Source: Melampsora larici-populina 98AG31 | Taxonomy: Eukaryota; Basidiomycota; Pucciniomycetes; Pucciniales; Melampsoraceae | Length of the DNA stretch: 64,000 bases | Direction of reading: 5' to 3' | NCBI RefSeq assembly: GCF_000204055.1 | Contig: NW_006768789.1 | Span: 760,332 to 824,331 of the forward strand | Shown here: positions 1 to 10,198 of the stretch, piece by piece | Numbering within the stretch: the first letter of the stretch is position 1 | Layout of the letters: each line of letters opens with the position of its first letter | Made by a program: the position numbers and the translations under genes | Notes under the pieces: model-generated | The model's input: only the letters and a program-made list of their open reading frames with translations | What the model was told of the DNA's origin: nothing | Databases searched by the model: none

Positions 1-159
1 TTGAATCTGAATTCTTGAATCTTGAAGACCAATAAATCCAAAAACCTAGAAGACCAATATCCTGGTGCTTCTATCAAATAAAACCTCAAAGTAGACCAAT
101 ATCCTGGTGCTACCACGAAATTAATATCCTACAAATAACCTTGAAATAACCAAAAGAAC
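1..159. repeat. AT-rich DNA with a short direct repeat
   Basis: A 19-nt string beginning AGACCAATATCC occurs at 51-69 and again at 93-111. Nothing else recognisable precedes the tRNA-like sequence. Confidence 0.5.
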
Positions 160-235
160 CCCTAGATGACTCAGTTGGAAGAGCATGAGACTGTAAATCT
201 CAGGGTCATCGGTTCGATCCCGATTCGAGGGACCA
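160..235 (+). tRNA. tRNA-Tyr(GTA) copy without intron and with encoded CCA; possibly a retroposed pseudogene or SINE head
   Basis: The sequence folds as a cloverleaf. Acceptor arms CCCTAGA and TCGAGGG pair except for one A-G mismatch. The anticodon arm is a 5-bp TGAGA/TCTCA stem with loop CTGTAAA (anticodon GTA, Tyr), and the T arm is a perfect 5-bp stem around TTCGATC. The C1-G72 pair is the eukaryotic tyrosine identity. Two things are odd. Fungal nuclear tRNA-Tyr genes normally carry an intron after the anticodon, absent here. The discriminator A232 is followed by CCA (233-235), which eukaryotes add after transcription. Both fit a copy made from mature tRNA. The D arm is weak and there is no clear T-run terminator. 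A working gene is not excluded. Confidence 0.7.
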
Positions 236-2122
236 GATGTAGAACTCTTTCAGTACACAGCTGAAAGCAGAGCCAAGAAGGGGAGGAATGAAGACACAAA
301 TCAACAAACACACACAATCAAAAGAGAAATAAGTCTTGAGATGGTGAATTGAAAGACTTCAATCAAAGAAAGAAATGCCCTTCTTAAACAGGGACTTTGA
401 TTATCAATGAATTAAATTTAAGACCTTCAAGTCTTTGGATTAATAAGAACCAGGCTGAAATAGGACAATAACTTCAAAAATAGCACAATCTAGGCGCACT
501 CAGGCACCTTCCAAATGAGCAAATGAGCTTACAACTCAACAAGAAATTAATTAAAAGATGAATAAGGGTCTTATTATTATAAAATTCCAACTCTCATTAG
601 TTGTTTACCTGAATGATAATAATAAAAGATAAAAGCTTATTCTAGAAATCTAGTAATTATTTTTGCTAACTAAAAGGCTCCCAAAGGGAAAGAAAAGAGA
701 CCCTTGACTATATCAAAATTGAAACACACACAAAAAAAGAAAGTAAGACAAAAACAACCCTCAAACTCGAAATCCACCTTCAAACAACTTTTTCACACAC
801 AATTCATTGAACAACCCCCAAATTAAAATTGATAAACATCTTCAACTCACCCACATGTATCATTCACAAATTTTCAAGCACACATTTATCATCAAAACTG
901 AGCTGTTTACCACAAAAACTGAAAAATCCGCCAATTTACCCTTAAAACCTGAAAAAAGATAAGAAATAGGGACTGTATCAAAGATCTGAATAGACAGAAA
1001 AAAAGGTCTGCTTCCGCTCTACAACTTTTCTCAGCCAAGCTAAACTCTAACTCTATTGGTTGTACCCTTAAAATGAAATTCGATTTTATGTGAAAATACT
1101 CGAAATTGAATTTACCCAGTTTACCACCTGATATTACCACTGATAATGCTGTATATGGTTTATAATTGATTTTTCATGCTCAGATGCGCCCATATGATGC
1201 CTTCCACATGATTTACCCTCTAAAAAACTGATGTAGTACATTTGAAATAAAGTCTCATGATTGAAAATGGAGCCTTTTATGGAATTTTGAAAGCCATTTT
1301 CGAGTTTCAAAATCATCCTTTTCATTTGTGATTTTGTATTTGCCAATATTGGTGTTTGATAATCTGATGAATTTATAATTTCACACCGATCCCTACTTGC
1401 TTTTTCAGTTTACCACCCCAGTTTACCACCACCCCAGTTTACCACCATCTGTCTGAGTTGCTGGATTTTCGAAATTCAGCCTTATTTAAACCCATACCTC
1501 AAAACCATGATTCCTCTACACATAACTTGTTAAAACCATACACATCTGTAACCATGACTTTTTAAACCCATAAAATTCGAAATTTCAAGTTTAAGCCTGT
1601 ACACCCTATGTAACCCATACAACATTCAACTACACATAACCTCTAAACCCATAAATTCGAAATTTGACTTCATTTTACACTACACCTCATCCATCAAACT
1701 ACATAACCCATAAAAAGAAAAATAGAGAAATAAAAATATAACACTTCACATAATAAAACTTGACATATATGATCAAACTAAATAAGATAAAAAATAAAAA
1801 ATGAAAAATGAAAATTGAAATTAAGTAAAGAGAGAAAGAAAATAAAAAAAAAAGAAATGAACTAAATAAAGAACTAATTTAAAAACACATTATTGATGTA
1901 ATGTTCTAAAAAATGTAGTTTCTCATATTTTAAAATGAAAGTTAATAAAATAATGGGGTTACCCCAATTCTGATTTCCACACCGGTATAAAACAATATGG
2001 AGCAATTAAAAAGGAAATGGAAAGCAGTAAAAGTAATAAAGGCACGTCTTGGGCTGCAAAAGCGCATACATGTAGAACAAAGGGAATGTGCAAATTTGGG
2101 AATCACAAAGTGGAAACAATAA
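236..2122. other. AT-rich intergenic DNA, no gene seen
   Basis: No ORF with a recognisable protein. Between about 900 and 1450 the phrase AGTTTACCACC recurs, including three near-tandem copies at about 1408-1447. The stretch 1720-1870 is almost pure A-rich DNA. Confidence 0.5.
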
Positions 2123-2815
2123 GGGTACTCAAAGTTGAAAGGTAGATTCTGCCTTTTTCAAAACCTAGAATGCTAGTTTTTTTTTGGCGGGGAAAAAAAC
2201 TGATATGTAGCCCTCACTTTGAGGCCCCCGTGCTTATAATTCTCATCTGTCATCGACTTCACTTCAAAAACCCCTTTTCATCTTCATATGCTTACCTTCA
2301 ACTCGAGATGATAGCAACTGCTGCAGCCATCTATCCTCTTGGTTCTGTCCCTCAGTCATGCCTTCACAACTCAAGATGCATTTCATTATAATTTGGATTG
2401 TCAAATAGGTCCTTTTAATGATCTCTGAGGTCCTCAGAGATCATGGGTTGGAGTAGATCAAGTTATTTAAATACCTTTTGAATTTGAAATACAACCTCAA
2501 TAGTTTTGTTAATGTCAGTCACCAGTGATATCAGTTGGTCAAAAAGTGAAACTGCCTTTCATCTGATTTGAATTGATTGAATTTGATTTGATCGATTCAA
2601 ATCAGTGGGTTCACTCATTGAATAAGTTGATTCCATTCAATAGGTGAGTGAATAATCGGTCGATTCACTCACCGGTTGACTCCTTTTCATCACTCTGTGA
2701 GGTTGAAGTGTGTGCCGGCACTGGAGAACCCAAATCTCACTTTTCCCGGCAGTGCCTAGTTTTTGTATCTAGGTTTTCAAAAAAGGTAGAATCTACCTTT
2801 CAACTTTGAGTACCG
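2123..2815. mobile_element. MITE with long terminal inverted repeats and TAA target duplication
   Basis: The left end GGGTACTCAAAGTTGAAAGG is mirrored at the right end, and similarity runs about 45 bp inward (through the CCTAGA motif) with a few mismatches. TAA flanks both ends (2120-2122 and 2816-2818), the TWA-type duplication known for PIF/Harbinger elements. The 693-bp interior has no transposase. It holds a 13-bp-arm hairpin at about 2419-2445 (CTCTGAGG facing CCTCAGAG) and further GAATCGATT-like inverted repeats near 2590-2690. Assignment to PIF/Harbinger rests on the duplication only. Confidence 0.75.
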
Positions 2816-3372
2816 TAAATAGAAAGCAAAATACAAAAAGTAAAAGAAGGGGGAAAGATGAACAGGGAAAAATGGGGAAATGGAAAAGCAAAATATGAGT
2901 AGCATCTGGCCAACGAACCAAACAGAGGACCAAACACTCATGCGAGTCTGTTCTACGTATTTATATATTAGATTTTCACATATCTTCAATTCAATAAAAC
3001 TGGACAGCTACTCAATCAAAGCAGACAACCATCCACACAAGTCCTGCAACTCCACCATTTTTTTTGCTTTTGATTTGATCAAAAAATTGTTGTTGTGTAT
3101 CCCAACCTGTCCTCAAGACATGTGATCTCCTTTGATCTGACATATTTCCAGGTCAACTCCATTTGAAAACATTGTCTGTTTATACATATGCAGATATAAG
3201 TAGTCTGGATTTGTGGTGGATCCGCCAGGCCCTTTGTTGGAGTTGCAGCTAAATTCAGTTTTCCACAATTTCACCTTGCCCAATCCCTGTTGATTTCAAT
3301 TGGGCTCAGTACGTTTAGAAAACACAAGTCCTGCTACTTGAGCTTATGGGGTCCAAGTTGGAGAAATGCCAA
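2816..3372. other. intergenic, no gene seen
   Basis: Only short open frames without recognisable content. It ends at the target duplication GATAT (3373-3377) of the copia element. Confidence 0.5.
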
Positions 3373-3377
3373 GATAT

Positions 3378-3968
3378 TGTTACAAATCTGACGGAGCAGG
3401 GATTGTATGATTCAGAAAGTGAACCTTGAATCTAGTACCTATCCCGCGAAACTGAATTACTCACCTGACGGAGCAGGGATTGTATGATTCAGAAAGTGAA
3501 CCTTGAATCTAGTACCTATCCCGCGAAACTGAATTACTCACCTTCATCCAAGAAGTAATGAGATTAACTTGGATCAGTTTTATTATTCCATCACATGATT
3601 AAACTATCTAAAAGTTAATAAGAAAACAAACAAAACATTAAAGAGACTTACCTGACAGAGCAGGGATTGTATGATTCAGAAAGTGAACCTTGAATCTAGT
3701 ACCTATCCCGCGAAACTGAATTACTCACCTTCATCCAAGAAGTAATGAGATTAACTTGGATGAGGAAAGAAGAATTCAGAATTCGCTGCTCCATCAGGTA
3801 TATGAACTGTACAGTATGATTAAAGTTAGGTTTAAAATGAGTACAACTATTCTTGTAAGCGTAACAATCACAAACATGTCAAACATTAGAAATGAGAAAG
3901 AAATACATATACGTGAAATATCATAAATCGTGAAATCTGAATGTAACATTTACACTTTTACTTTAACA
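3378..3968 (-). repeat. 3' LTR of the copia element
   Basis: 591 bp, intact, TGTTA...TAACA ends. It contains three copies of a unit of about 77 bp beginning CTGACGGAGCAGGG (starts 3388, 3465) or CTGACAGAG (3652). The first two are tandem and the third is separated by about 110 bp. Confidence 0.93.
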
Positions 3969-3980
3969 TCCCCCCTATTT
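3969..3980 (-). other. polypurine tract of the copia element
   Basis: On the minus strand AAATAGGGGGGA directly precedes the 3' LTR, the expected place for the plus-strand DNA primer. Confidence 0.8.
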
Positions 3981-3990
3981 CAACGCATTT

Positions 3991-6900
3991 CTAAATCATA
4001 TTATTTATCTTGAGTGCATGATTTAAAGCTACTGGTCCTAATGGTTTGGTCAAATGGTCTGCTAACATCTCTTCGCTTGGAATGTGGTAAATGATGATAC
4101 TATTGGATTGAATAAGATCTCTAATATAGTGGTGACGTCTATCAATGTGCTTTGAACGTGCTTTGATGCCATCACTTGTTGCCGTAAAGATTGCTGAGGT
4201 GTTATCAATATAGAAAGGCGTTGGTGATTCGAGCTGATGCATGATGTCGAAGTAGAAAGATCATACCCAAGCCATGTGTTTTGAACACTCTGTCGCAGCA
4301 ATGTATTCCGCTTCAGATGTTGATAAAGCAACAACCGGTTGATGTTGAGATTTCCAGCTAACAGCCCCATTTGCTACGGTAACAACAAATCCGGTTACTG
4401 ACTTTCGGGTTAGTGAGCACTGAGAGAAATCAGAATCAGAGTAAGCTTGTGGCTCAGCAATCCCCCCAGAGTAAGTAATAGCTAAATCTTGAGTACCACG
4501 TAGATAACGAAGAAGATGTTTTGCGGCCGTCCAGTGAGTAATGGTCCATGATGAGTTAAATTTTGATAACTGAGATACAGCGTATGATATATCGGGTCTT
4601 GTGCAGGTGGATATCCATTGTAAACAACCAACCAATTCTTGATATGGTATATTTTTAGCTTCCTCAACTTCCTCCTCAGTGCCTGGTGTAAGAATAAGTT
4701 TTTGAGGTAGAGGTGATTTTGCCGGCTTGCAGTTTAACATTGCAAATCGTTCCAAAACAGCATCAAGGTAATGAGATTGAGATATTTTAATTTCAGAGTT
4801 ATCATCAGAGATTTCGAGTTTGATACCAAGATATAGAGTTGGCTTGTCATTCCACTTGAGTTTGTATTTAGAGTCAATGAATAGTTTGAATTTGTCAAAT
4901 AGATCGTCATCGTCACAGAATATTAACGAGTCATCAACATGAAGGTGAAGTATGAGTAATCCTAATGAAGTTCGAAGAACATATACCGCAGTGTCTGAAT
5001 CAATTGGAAAGAGTTCAAACCCCGCAGCCGTTGCTCCAAAGTGTTGTTGCCATCGTCTTGCAGCTTGCTTGGTGCCATAAAGTGATTTAATAAGCAGCCA
5101 AACACGATGACGAAGGGTGGGATTTTCAAAACCAGTGACTTGCTTTGCATAAACTCTATCCTTCATATCGCCATTGAGAAAAGCAGTGACAACGTCGAAT
5201 TGACGTACTTTCATTCGACGTTTACCCTTAGCTTTGGGTTTAATTGTACTGAGCGCTAAAAGAATACGGAGAGAGTCAATCTTGCCAACAGATGCATATG
5301 TATCATCATAGTCCAAACCTTTGATTTGATGATTACCCAACACAACCCAACGCGCTTTGAAACAAACTACGTGATTATGTTCATCTCGCTTCTTGTTAAA
5401 AATCCACATTCCCCCCAGAATATTAGCATCAGGAGGTGGGTCGACTAATTTGCCAACGCCGTGCTCAGTGAGTGAATCAAACTCGTGTTGCATAGCATTT
5501 ATCCATGCCTGTCTGTCGGGACCTGTCATTGCTTGAGAAAAAGTCGGGCTATCAGGATCAGAGCCTGTCGTCGCCGAAAATCCATAATGGTTTGGAATGA
5601 CAGTCCAAGAGTTGGTGATTAACATTGGAGACGAAGATGATTTGGAGACACCAGATTCCGTGAGAAAGCCATATCGCTCTGGTGGTTTGCTAACTCTTGA
5701 AGACTTCCGAACCGCCACTGGTGCAGATTGCTTTGCAGCTTTGATGCGAGGCGGTGGCGCTGGTGGTGGCTTAGTTGACGACGAGGCTTGTGGAGTAGGA
5801 GTCACATCAGGAACTGATATAGGAGACTTCGGCGATACCACTGAAGGTGGTGTGGGTGGTTTTGGCGAGACCGTCACTTGTGGCGGGGTTTTGGGTGAAG
5901 GAGTTATAACCCGTGGAGGTGTATGATCAATACTCTCCCGGCCAGGTAGAGATTTAATTGAAGATAACGGTGAGGAGTGAATAGAGACCGGGGAGATGAC
6001 ATCCGGTGTATCCTCTGGGTTCTGATCGATCAGATCACTTATCGACGAAGCTGATGAGTGTGGGGATGGAGCAGACCGAACAGATGGAGATGATTTCGAG
6101 GATATTGATGTATGGTCCCGTATAGCATTGTCTTTAACTAACAAAGGTTGAGGGTGATTCACTGTGTCGGCATCTGTTATCGGCTCAATATCCTTGGGAG
6201 CATGAATAGAACCTGATAGAGGAATCGTTTCCTTTGGTTGATAAGGCCACGATGGAGGAGGTTTGTCTCCATCAGATTCATCTTCATTCGACTCAGTCGT
6301 GTCTTGGAGCACTTCGAAACAATTTGGTGAAGCTATCTTGGGTGGTTTGGGAGACAAACTGGGTTCCGATTCCGGCGTCGAAGAAACACGTTTAGTGGTG
6401 TACTCAGGCAGAATGAGTTCATCCTGTACTTTGGGGGACAGGGAAGGATGCTGAGCGGGAAAGATATCCTCCCAATACACAACATCACCGGTGACCAAGA
6501 CACAACCGGTTTGCTTGTCCCACAGACGAGCTGCTCTTGCGCCATCTTCCAATCCTAAAAAGATGAAACGCTTGGCGATTGGTCCGACTTTAGATTTTTG
6601 ATTCCGATCAACAGCAAAACACAGAGACCCAAACGGTTTTAGGCGGTCTGTGTCGAACGGATGTACATGTCCCGGAAGATTTGCCTCGAAAACTTCCATT
6701 GGTGACAGATTTTGTAAAGCTGCTGAAGGTGAGCAATTGATTTGAAGACAGGTGTATTTGACTAATTCCCCCCAAAGTGAAAGAGGCAAGCCGGAATGAA
6801 TTAATTGAGATCTAACTTTACTCAGTAGGGTTCTATTATATCGCTCAGCTACAGAGTCAGCAGTTGGTCGATGTGCTGGACCTTTTTCTTCTTCGATCCC

Positions 6901-8804
6901 CTCATCTTTGAGGAACTTGATAAATTGAGCAGATGAATACTCCCCCCCCTATCCGATTTCAACTTCATGATTTTGGAGCCACACTTCTTTTCCATGAGGG
7001 ACTTATATTGTTTAAAAGCATCAAAAGTTTGGTTTTTAGATTTCAGAAGATAAACTGTACTATAACGAGTATGATCATCGATAAAAGTGACAACGTATTT
7101 GAAACCGGTTTTGGAAGAGGGAGAAATAGGACCAATCAGATCACTATGTACAAGATTGAGCACTCCAGGAGATCGATGAAAAGAGTGGGTCGCCGGGGCT
7201 TGGGTAAGCTTCCCCATTGCACAAGAATCACAAGGAAGAAAATTCTTTCGGCTTAAAGGAAGCATTTTATGACGTTTGAGAAATAAGATAACAGCATCTG
7301 GATGAAGGTGACCTAATCTCCTGTGCCAGAGCGTAGCAAACTTCTCAGCATCGGTATAAGAAAAGAAAGCTCTCGGGACTGGTTTGTCAAAGATTGGAGT
7401 CCACAGCCGATTGGTGCTGGTGTTGCGTCGCATCCGAAGGACCGTTTTCCCTGTCGAATCTGTGATGGTGCCAATGGTTTTCGCGAAAGAAGCATTGAAA
7501 CCATCATCGCACAGGCGTCCAATAGAGATTAGATTTCCAGTTAATTCGGGAGAATAGAGAACGTCTCGAAGGATTAGAGATTCGAACCTGACAATACCCT
7601 TGTGCTTTGCCCATATCGCCCCATCTTGAGAAGCCACTCCAATACGTGTTGGTTTGATGGATTGTAAATCAGTGATGAGAGAGGAATCAGAAAACATATG
7701 ACTAGTTGCTCCAGTGTCACAGATTATTGGATCTTTGGAAGAAGTCGTGGCAGAGAAAGCTGATTCCCAATATGATACATCCTCATCGGCATCGGGAATG
7801 GATTGAGACAGTTGAGCAGAAACGGAGGTAGTTGCATGATTGGATGACTTTGAATTTTGTTGTTTCTCAAATTCAAGAAAAGCCTTATACTTCCTAGTCC
7901 GACAGTTCTCATCGGTATGTCCTGAATGACCAAGTGAGCACCTGAGATTCGAAGTGGATGGTGTGTGGTTTCCAGATCGATTGTTCTTCCTATTAGCCTT
8001 TGACTTGTAGTTGTTACGTGGTCGGTTGGCAGATAGGGCGGTGTCTGTGTTGGCAGAAGACGCGTTGCGAGTCGCTTCAATCTTGAGAAGAGAGTACAGT
8101 CTAGTAAGAGTAAGTGTTTCAAAATTTGTGAGAAGACTTTGAACTAAAGGGGTATAATCAGAGGGAAGAGATTTTATAAGAATGATCGCAATGAAAGGCT
8201 CAGATATCTTAAAATCAGGGGTAGATGCAAGATTGCTAAGTATATCGTTGTGAATTTTTCGGAATTTTGCAATGTGTTCTGATAAATCTTCATCGGGGTG
8301 CAGTTTGATTGAAACGAGATCAGAGAACAGGTGAGCAGTAGAGAGACCTCCCGCATCATCATGATGTTCACACAAAGCCTTGAAAGCTTGCCTCGGCGAT
8401 GTACACGTTCTGATGACTTGAAAGTTTTCTCCGTCAATTGTTGCATGAATAGCTGCTAAAGCTCTCGATGAATTCGTTTCGAAATCTTCTAATTCGGTTG
8501 GATCGGTGGGTTCAGGTAAGTCTTTCAGTAAGAATTTAGACAAACGCTGTCCCCCCAACACAGTAATTAACTTAAGCTTCCAATCATTGAACGTGTAAGA
8601 AGTTAGCTTTACTATGTTGGAGTATGAACTTAAAGAAAACTCTTTTTGATCTGTCATACTGGGTTTGTTTTCAATTAAAGGAAATGGGATTGAGTTTTTA
8701 GATTGAGAAAGTGAAGGTTGAGTAGTTTCAGTTGGCGGTTTAGATCTACTAGATTTGCTTGGTTTCGATTCTGGGTTGACGTTTGTGGAGCTGTTTGGGT
8801 TCAT
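3991..8804 (-). pseudogene. copia gag-pol polyprotein, broken
   Basis: It starts at ATG 8804. Gag comes first, followed by a zinc knuckle near 7920-7960 that reads CSL-GHSGHTDENC, so the second cysteine of CX2CX4HX4C is missing by one codon. The protease motif DTGATSH lies near 7710, the integrase zinc-binding region near 7190-7330 (HRRLGH ... CDSC), and the integrase core follows. Frame is lost in a run of eight C (6942-6949, plus strand); one more G on the coding strand would restore the SDRGGEY integrase motif. The second frame carries the rest of integrase, a proline/serine-rich linker, reverse transcriptase (VTAFLNGDM near 5180, HVDDSLIF near 4920) and RNase H. That frame is cut by TGA at 4261-4263 and then continues in frame to 3991, ending the RNase H with the usual DHLTKPL motif. 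Confidence 0.93.
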
Positions 8805-8910
8805 TGACGTCTCGGGCGTAATTCGAAGATCGGAGAAGGACTAGACTGATAAGGTTCAATTCTGATCTGCTAGAAATGTGATGGAATAGAGTACCGCAGA
8901 CGTGGATCAC

Positions 8911-8925
8911 GCTGGGCTCATAACC
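8911..8925 (-). other. primer binding site of the copia element (half-tRNA type)
   Basis: Immediately inside the 5' LTR the minus strand reads GGTTATGAGCCCAGC, complementary to the anticodon stem-loop of initiator tRNA-Met (GCUGGGCUCAUAACC). Priming by an internally cleaved initiator tRNA is established for copia-type elements. The position, abutting the TAACA end of the LTR, supports the assignment. Confidence 0.8.
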
Positions 8926-9915
8926 TGTTACAGTCGCTAAAGCCAGATTCCAACTACCCCTTGCCCGCAAAATCAAAATTTCAACTTCGACCCGGTGTTA
9001 CCCTAACTCAATTCTACACTACACTCTATACCAGGACATTTATGGAATGGGCTGAATGAGCTCAATCTGAAAATGTGAAAAAAAATCAAAAAAGTTGAAC
9101 GGTTCAAAAGTTGATTTTTTTTTTTACTAAAATTCCCACATTTTGGGACCTAAGCATATATTTAGGCTGTATTATGCTAATAAACGTAGTACCTTAGCCA
9201 CCTAAGTACTTAGGCCCGCTAGCTTAAGTACTTAATAGCTCTAGTCGTAACAAAAGGTTGGCCACAAAATCAGATCAATTACCACCTTGAACACTGGTTT
9301 TGACTAGTTGGAAGTCTGTTGGGCCTTATAGACTCTCGTTTGAGCCCTGAAAGCTATAATTCTGGTATAATATGATGGGTTCTTGAAGATTTGAAGATGC
9401 TAAAAAACTATTTTTTTGGAAATTCAAACCCCCAAAATTGGGACCGGGGCCAGCCCCGGGTCGAAAGGGTAGCTGAATTCAGCCTTTAGCGACTGTACAA
9501 ATCTGACGGAGCAGGGATTGTATGATTCAGAAAGTGAACCTTGAATCTAGTACCTATCCCGCGAAACTGAATTACTCACCTGACGGAGCAGGGATTGTAT
9601 GATTCAGAAAGTGAACCTTGAATCTAGTACCTATCCCGCGAAACTGAATTACTCACCTTCATCCAAGAAGTAATGAGATTAACTTGGATCAGTTTTATTA
9701 TTCCATCACATGATTAAACTATCTAAAAGTTAATAAGAAAACAAACAAAACATTAAAGAGACTTACCTGACAGAGCAGGGATTGTATGATTCAGAAAGTG
9801 AACCTTGAATCTAGTACCTATCCCGCGAAACTGAATTACTCACCTTCATCCAAGAAGTAATGAAATATCATAAATCGTGAAATCTGAATGTAACATTTAC
9901 ACTTTTACTTTAACA
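8926..9915 (-). repeat. 5' LTR of the copia element, split by a MITE
   Basis: The LTR is TGTTA (8926-8930), then the MITE at 8931-9495, then TA plus the remaining LTR from 9498. Removing the MITE and one TA restores the TGTTACAAATC start of the other LTR exactly. This copy also lacks 168 bp present in the 3' LTR, between AGTAATGA and AATATCATAAATC. The break lies at a TGA microhomology. Confidence 0.9.
8931..9495. mobile_element. Tc1/mariner-type MITE nested in the copia 5' LTR
   Basis: The 565-bp insert is flanked by TA on both sides (8929-8930 and 9496-9497). Its terminal inverted repeats begin CAGTCGCTAAAG and stay similar for about 32 bp, through CTACCC. There is no coding capacity. A CAGT start with TA duplication is typical of Tc1/mariner derivatives. 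It must be younger than the copia insertion it interrupts. Confidence 0.88.
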
Positions 9916-10036
9916 GATATAACTGTCTCAACATACAAATGCTGTGGGGATTTCAAATTGAAAACTGAGAAAGCTCACCTGAAAAGCACATTGTCTCAAA
10001 CTTAACTAAGTCCCGTTGTGCCGGGGTTTATACATA

Positions 10037-10198
10037 AGTGGCTCTCAAACCTGACCCAGTTTCAAAAAACCCGGTTGCCCCAGTGGAATTTTTGGCTGGG
10101 AGCTGTCAACAAATGTCAACTTGATACACAAAGTTACTGCCAAAAAACAACTGGGTCAACTGGGTTTTTTGAAAACCAGGGCAGGTTTGAGAGCCACT
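10037..10198. mobile_element. 162-bp MITE with near full-length inverted repeats
   Basis: The ends AGTGGCTCTCAAACCTG and its complement extend to about 48 bp per arm with small gaps, leaving a loop of about 65 bp. ATA flanks both sides (10034-10036 and 10199-10201). The family cannot be assigned from this. Confidence 0.75.

Larger units (their letters stand above)
3378..9915 (-). mobile_element. Ty1/copia LTR retrotransposon, nearly full length, minus strand
   Basis: Two LTRs enclose gag-pol in the copia order gag, protease, integrase, reverse transcriptase, RNase H. GATAT occurs directly outside both ends (3373-3377 and 9916-9920), a 5-bp target duplication. The LTRs start TGTTA and end TAACA. 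Apart from one 168-bp deletion and a nested MITE in the right LTR they look near-identical by eye, so insertion was recent. The element has a primer site and a polypurine tract in the right places. It is dead through one frameshift, one in-frame stop and a damaged zinc knuckle (see the gag-pol entry). Confidence 0.95.

Noticed and set aside
5597..5926. Plus-strand Gly-rich ORF
   Set aside because: Antisense shadow of the proline-rich linker of the copia polyprotein.
9494..9915. Right copia LTR beginning at 9494
   Set aside because: Next to it there is no primer site, and it would differ from the left LTR by one base at the very end. The boundary at 8926 with a nested MITE explains both.
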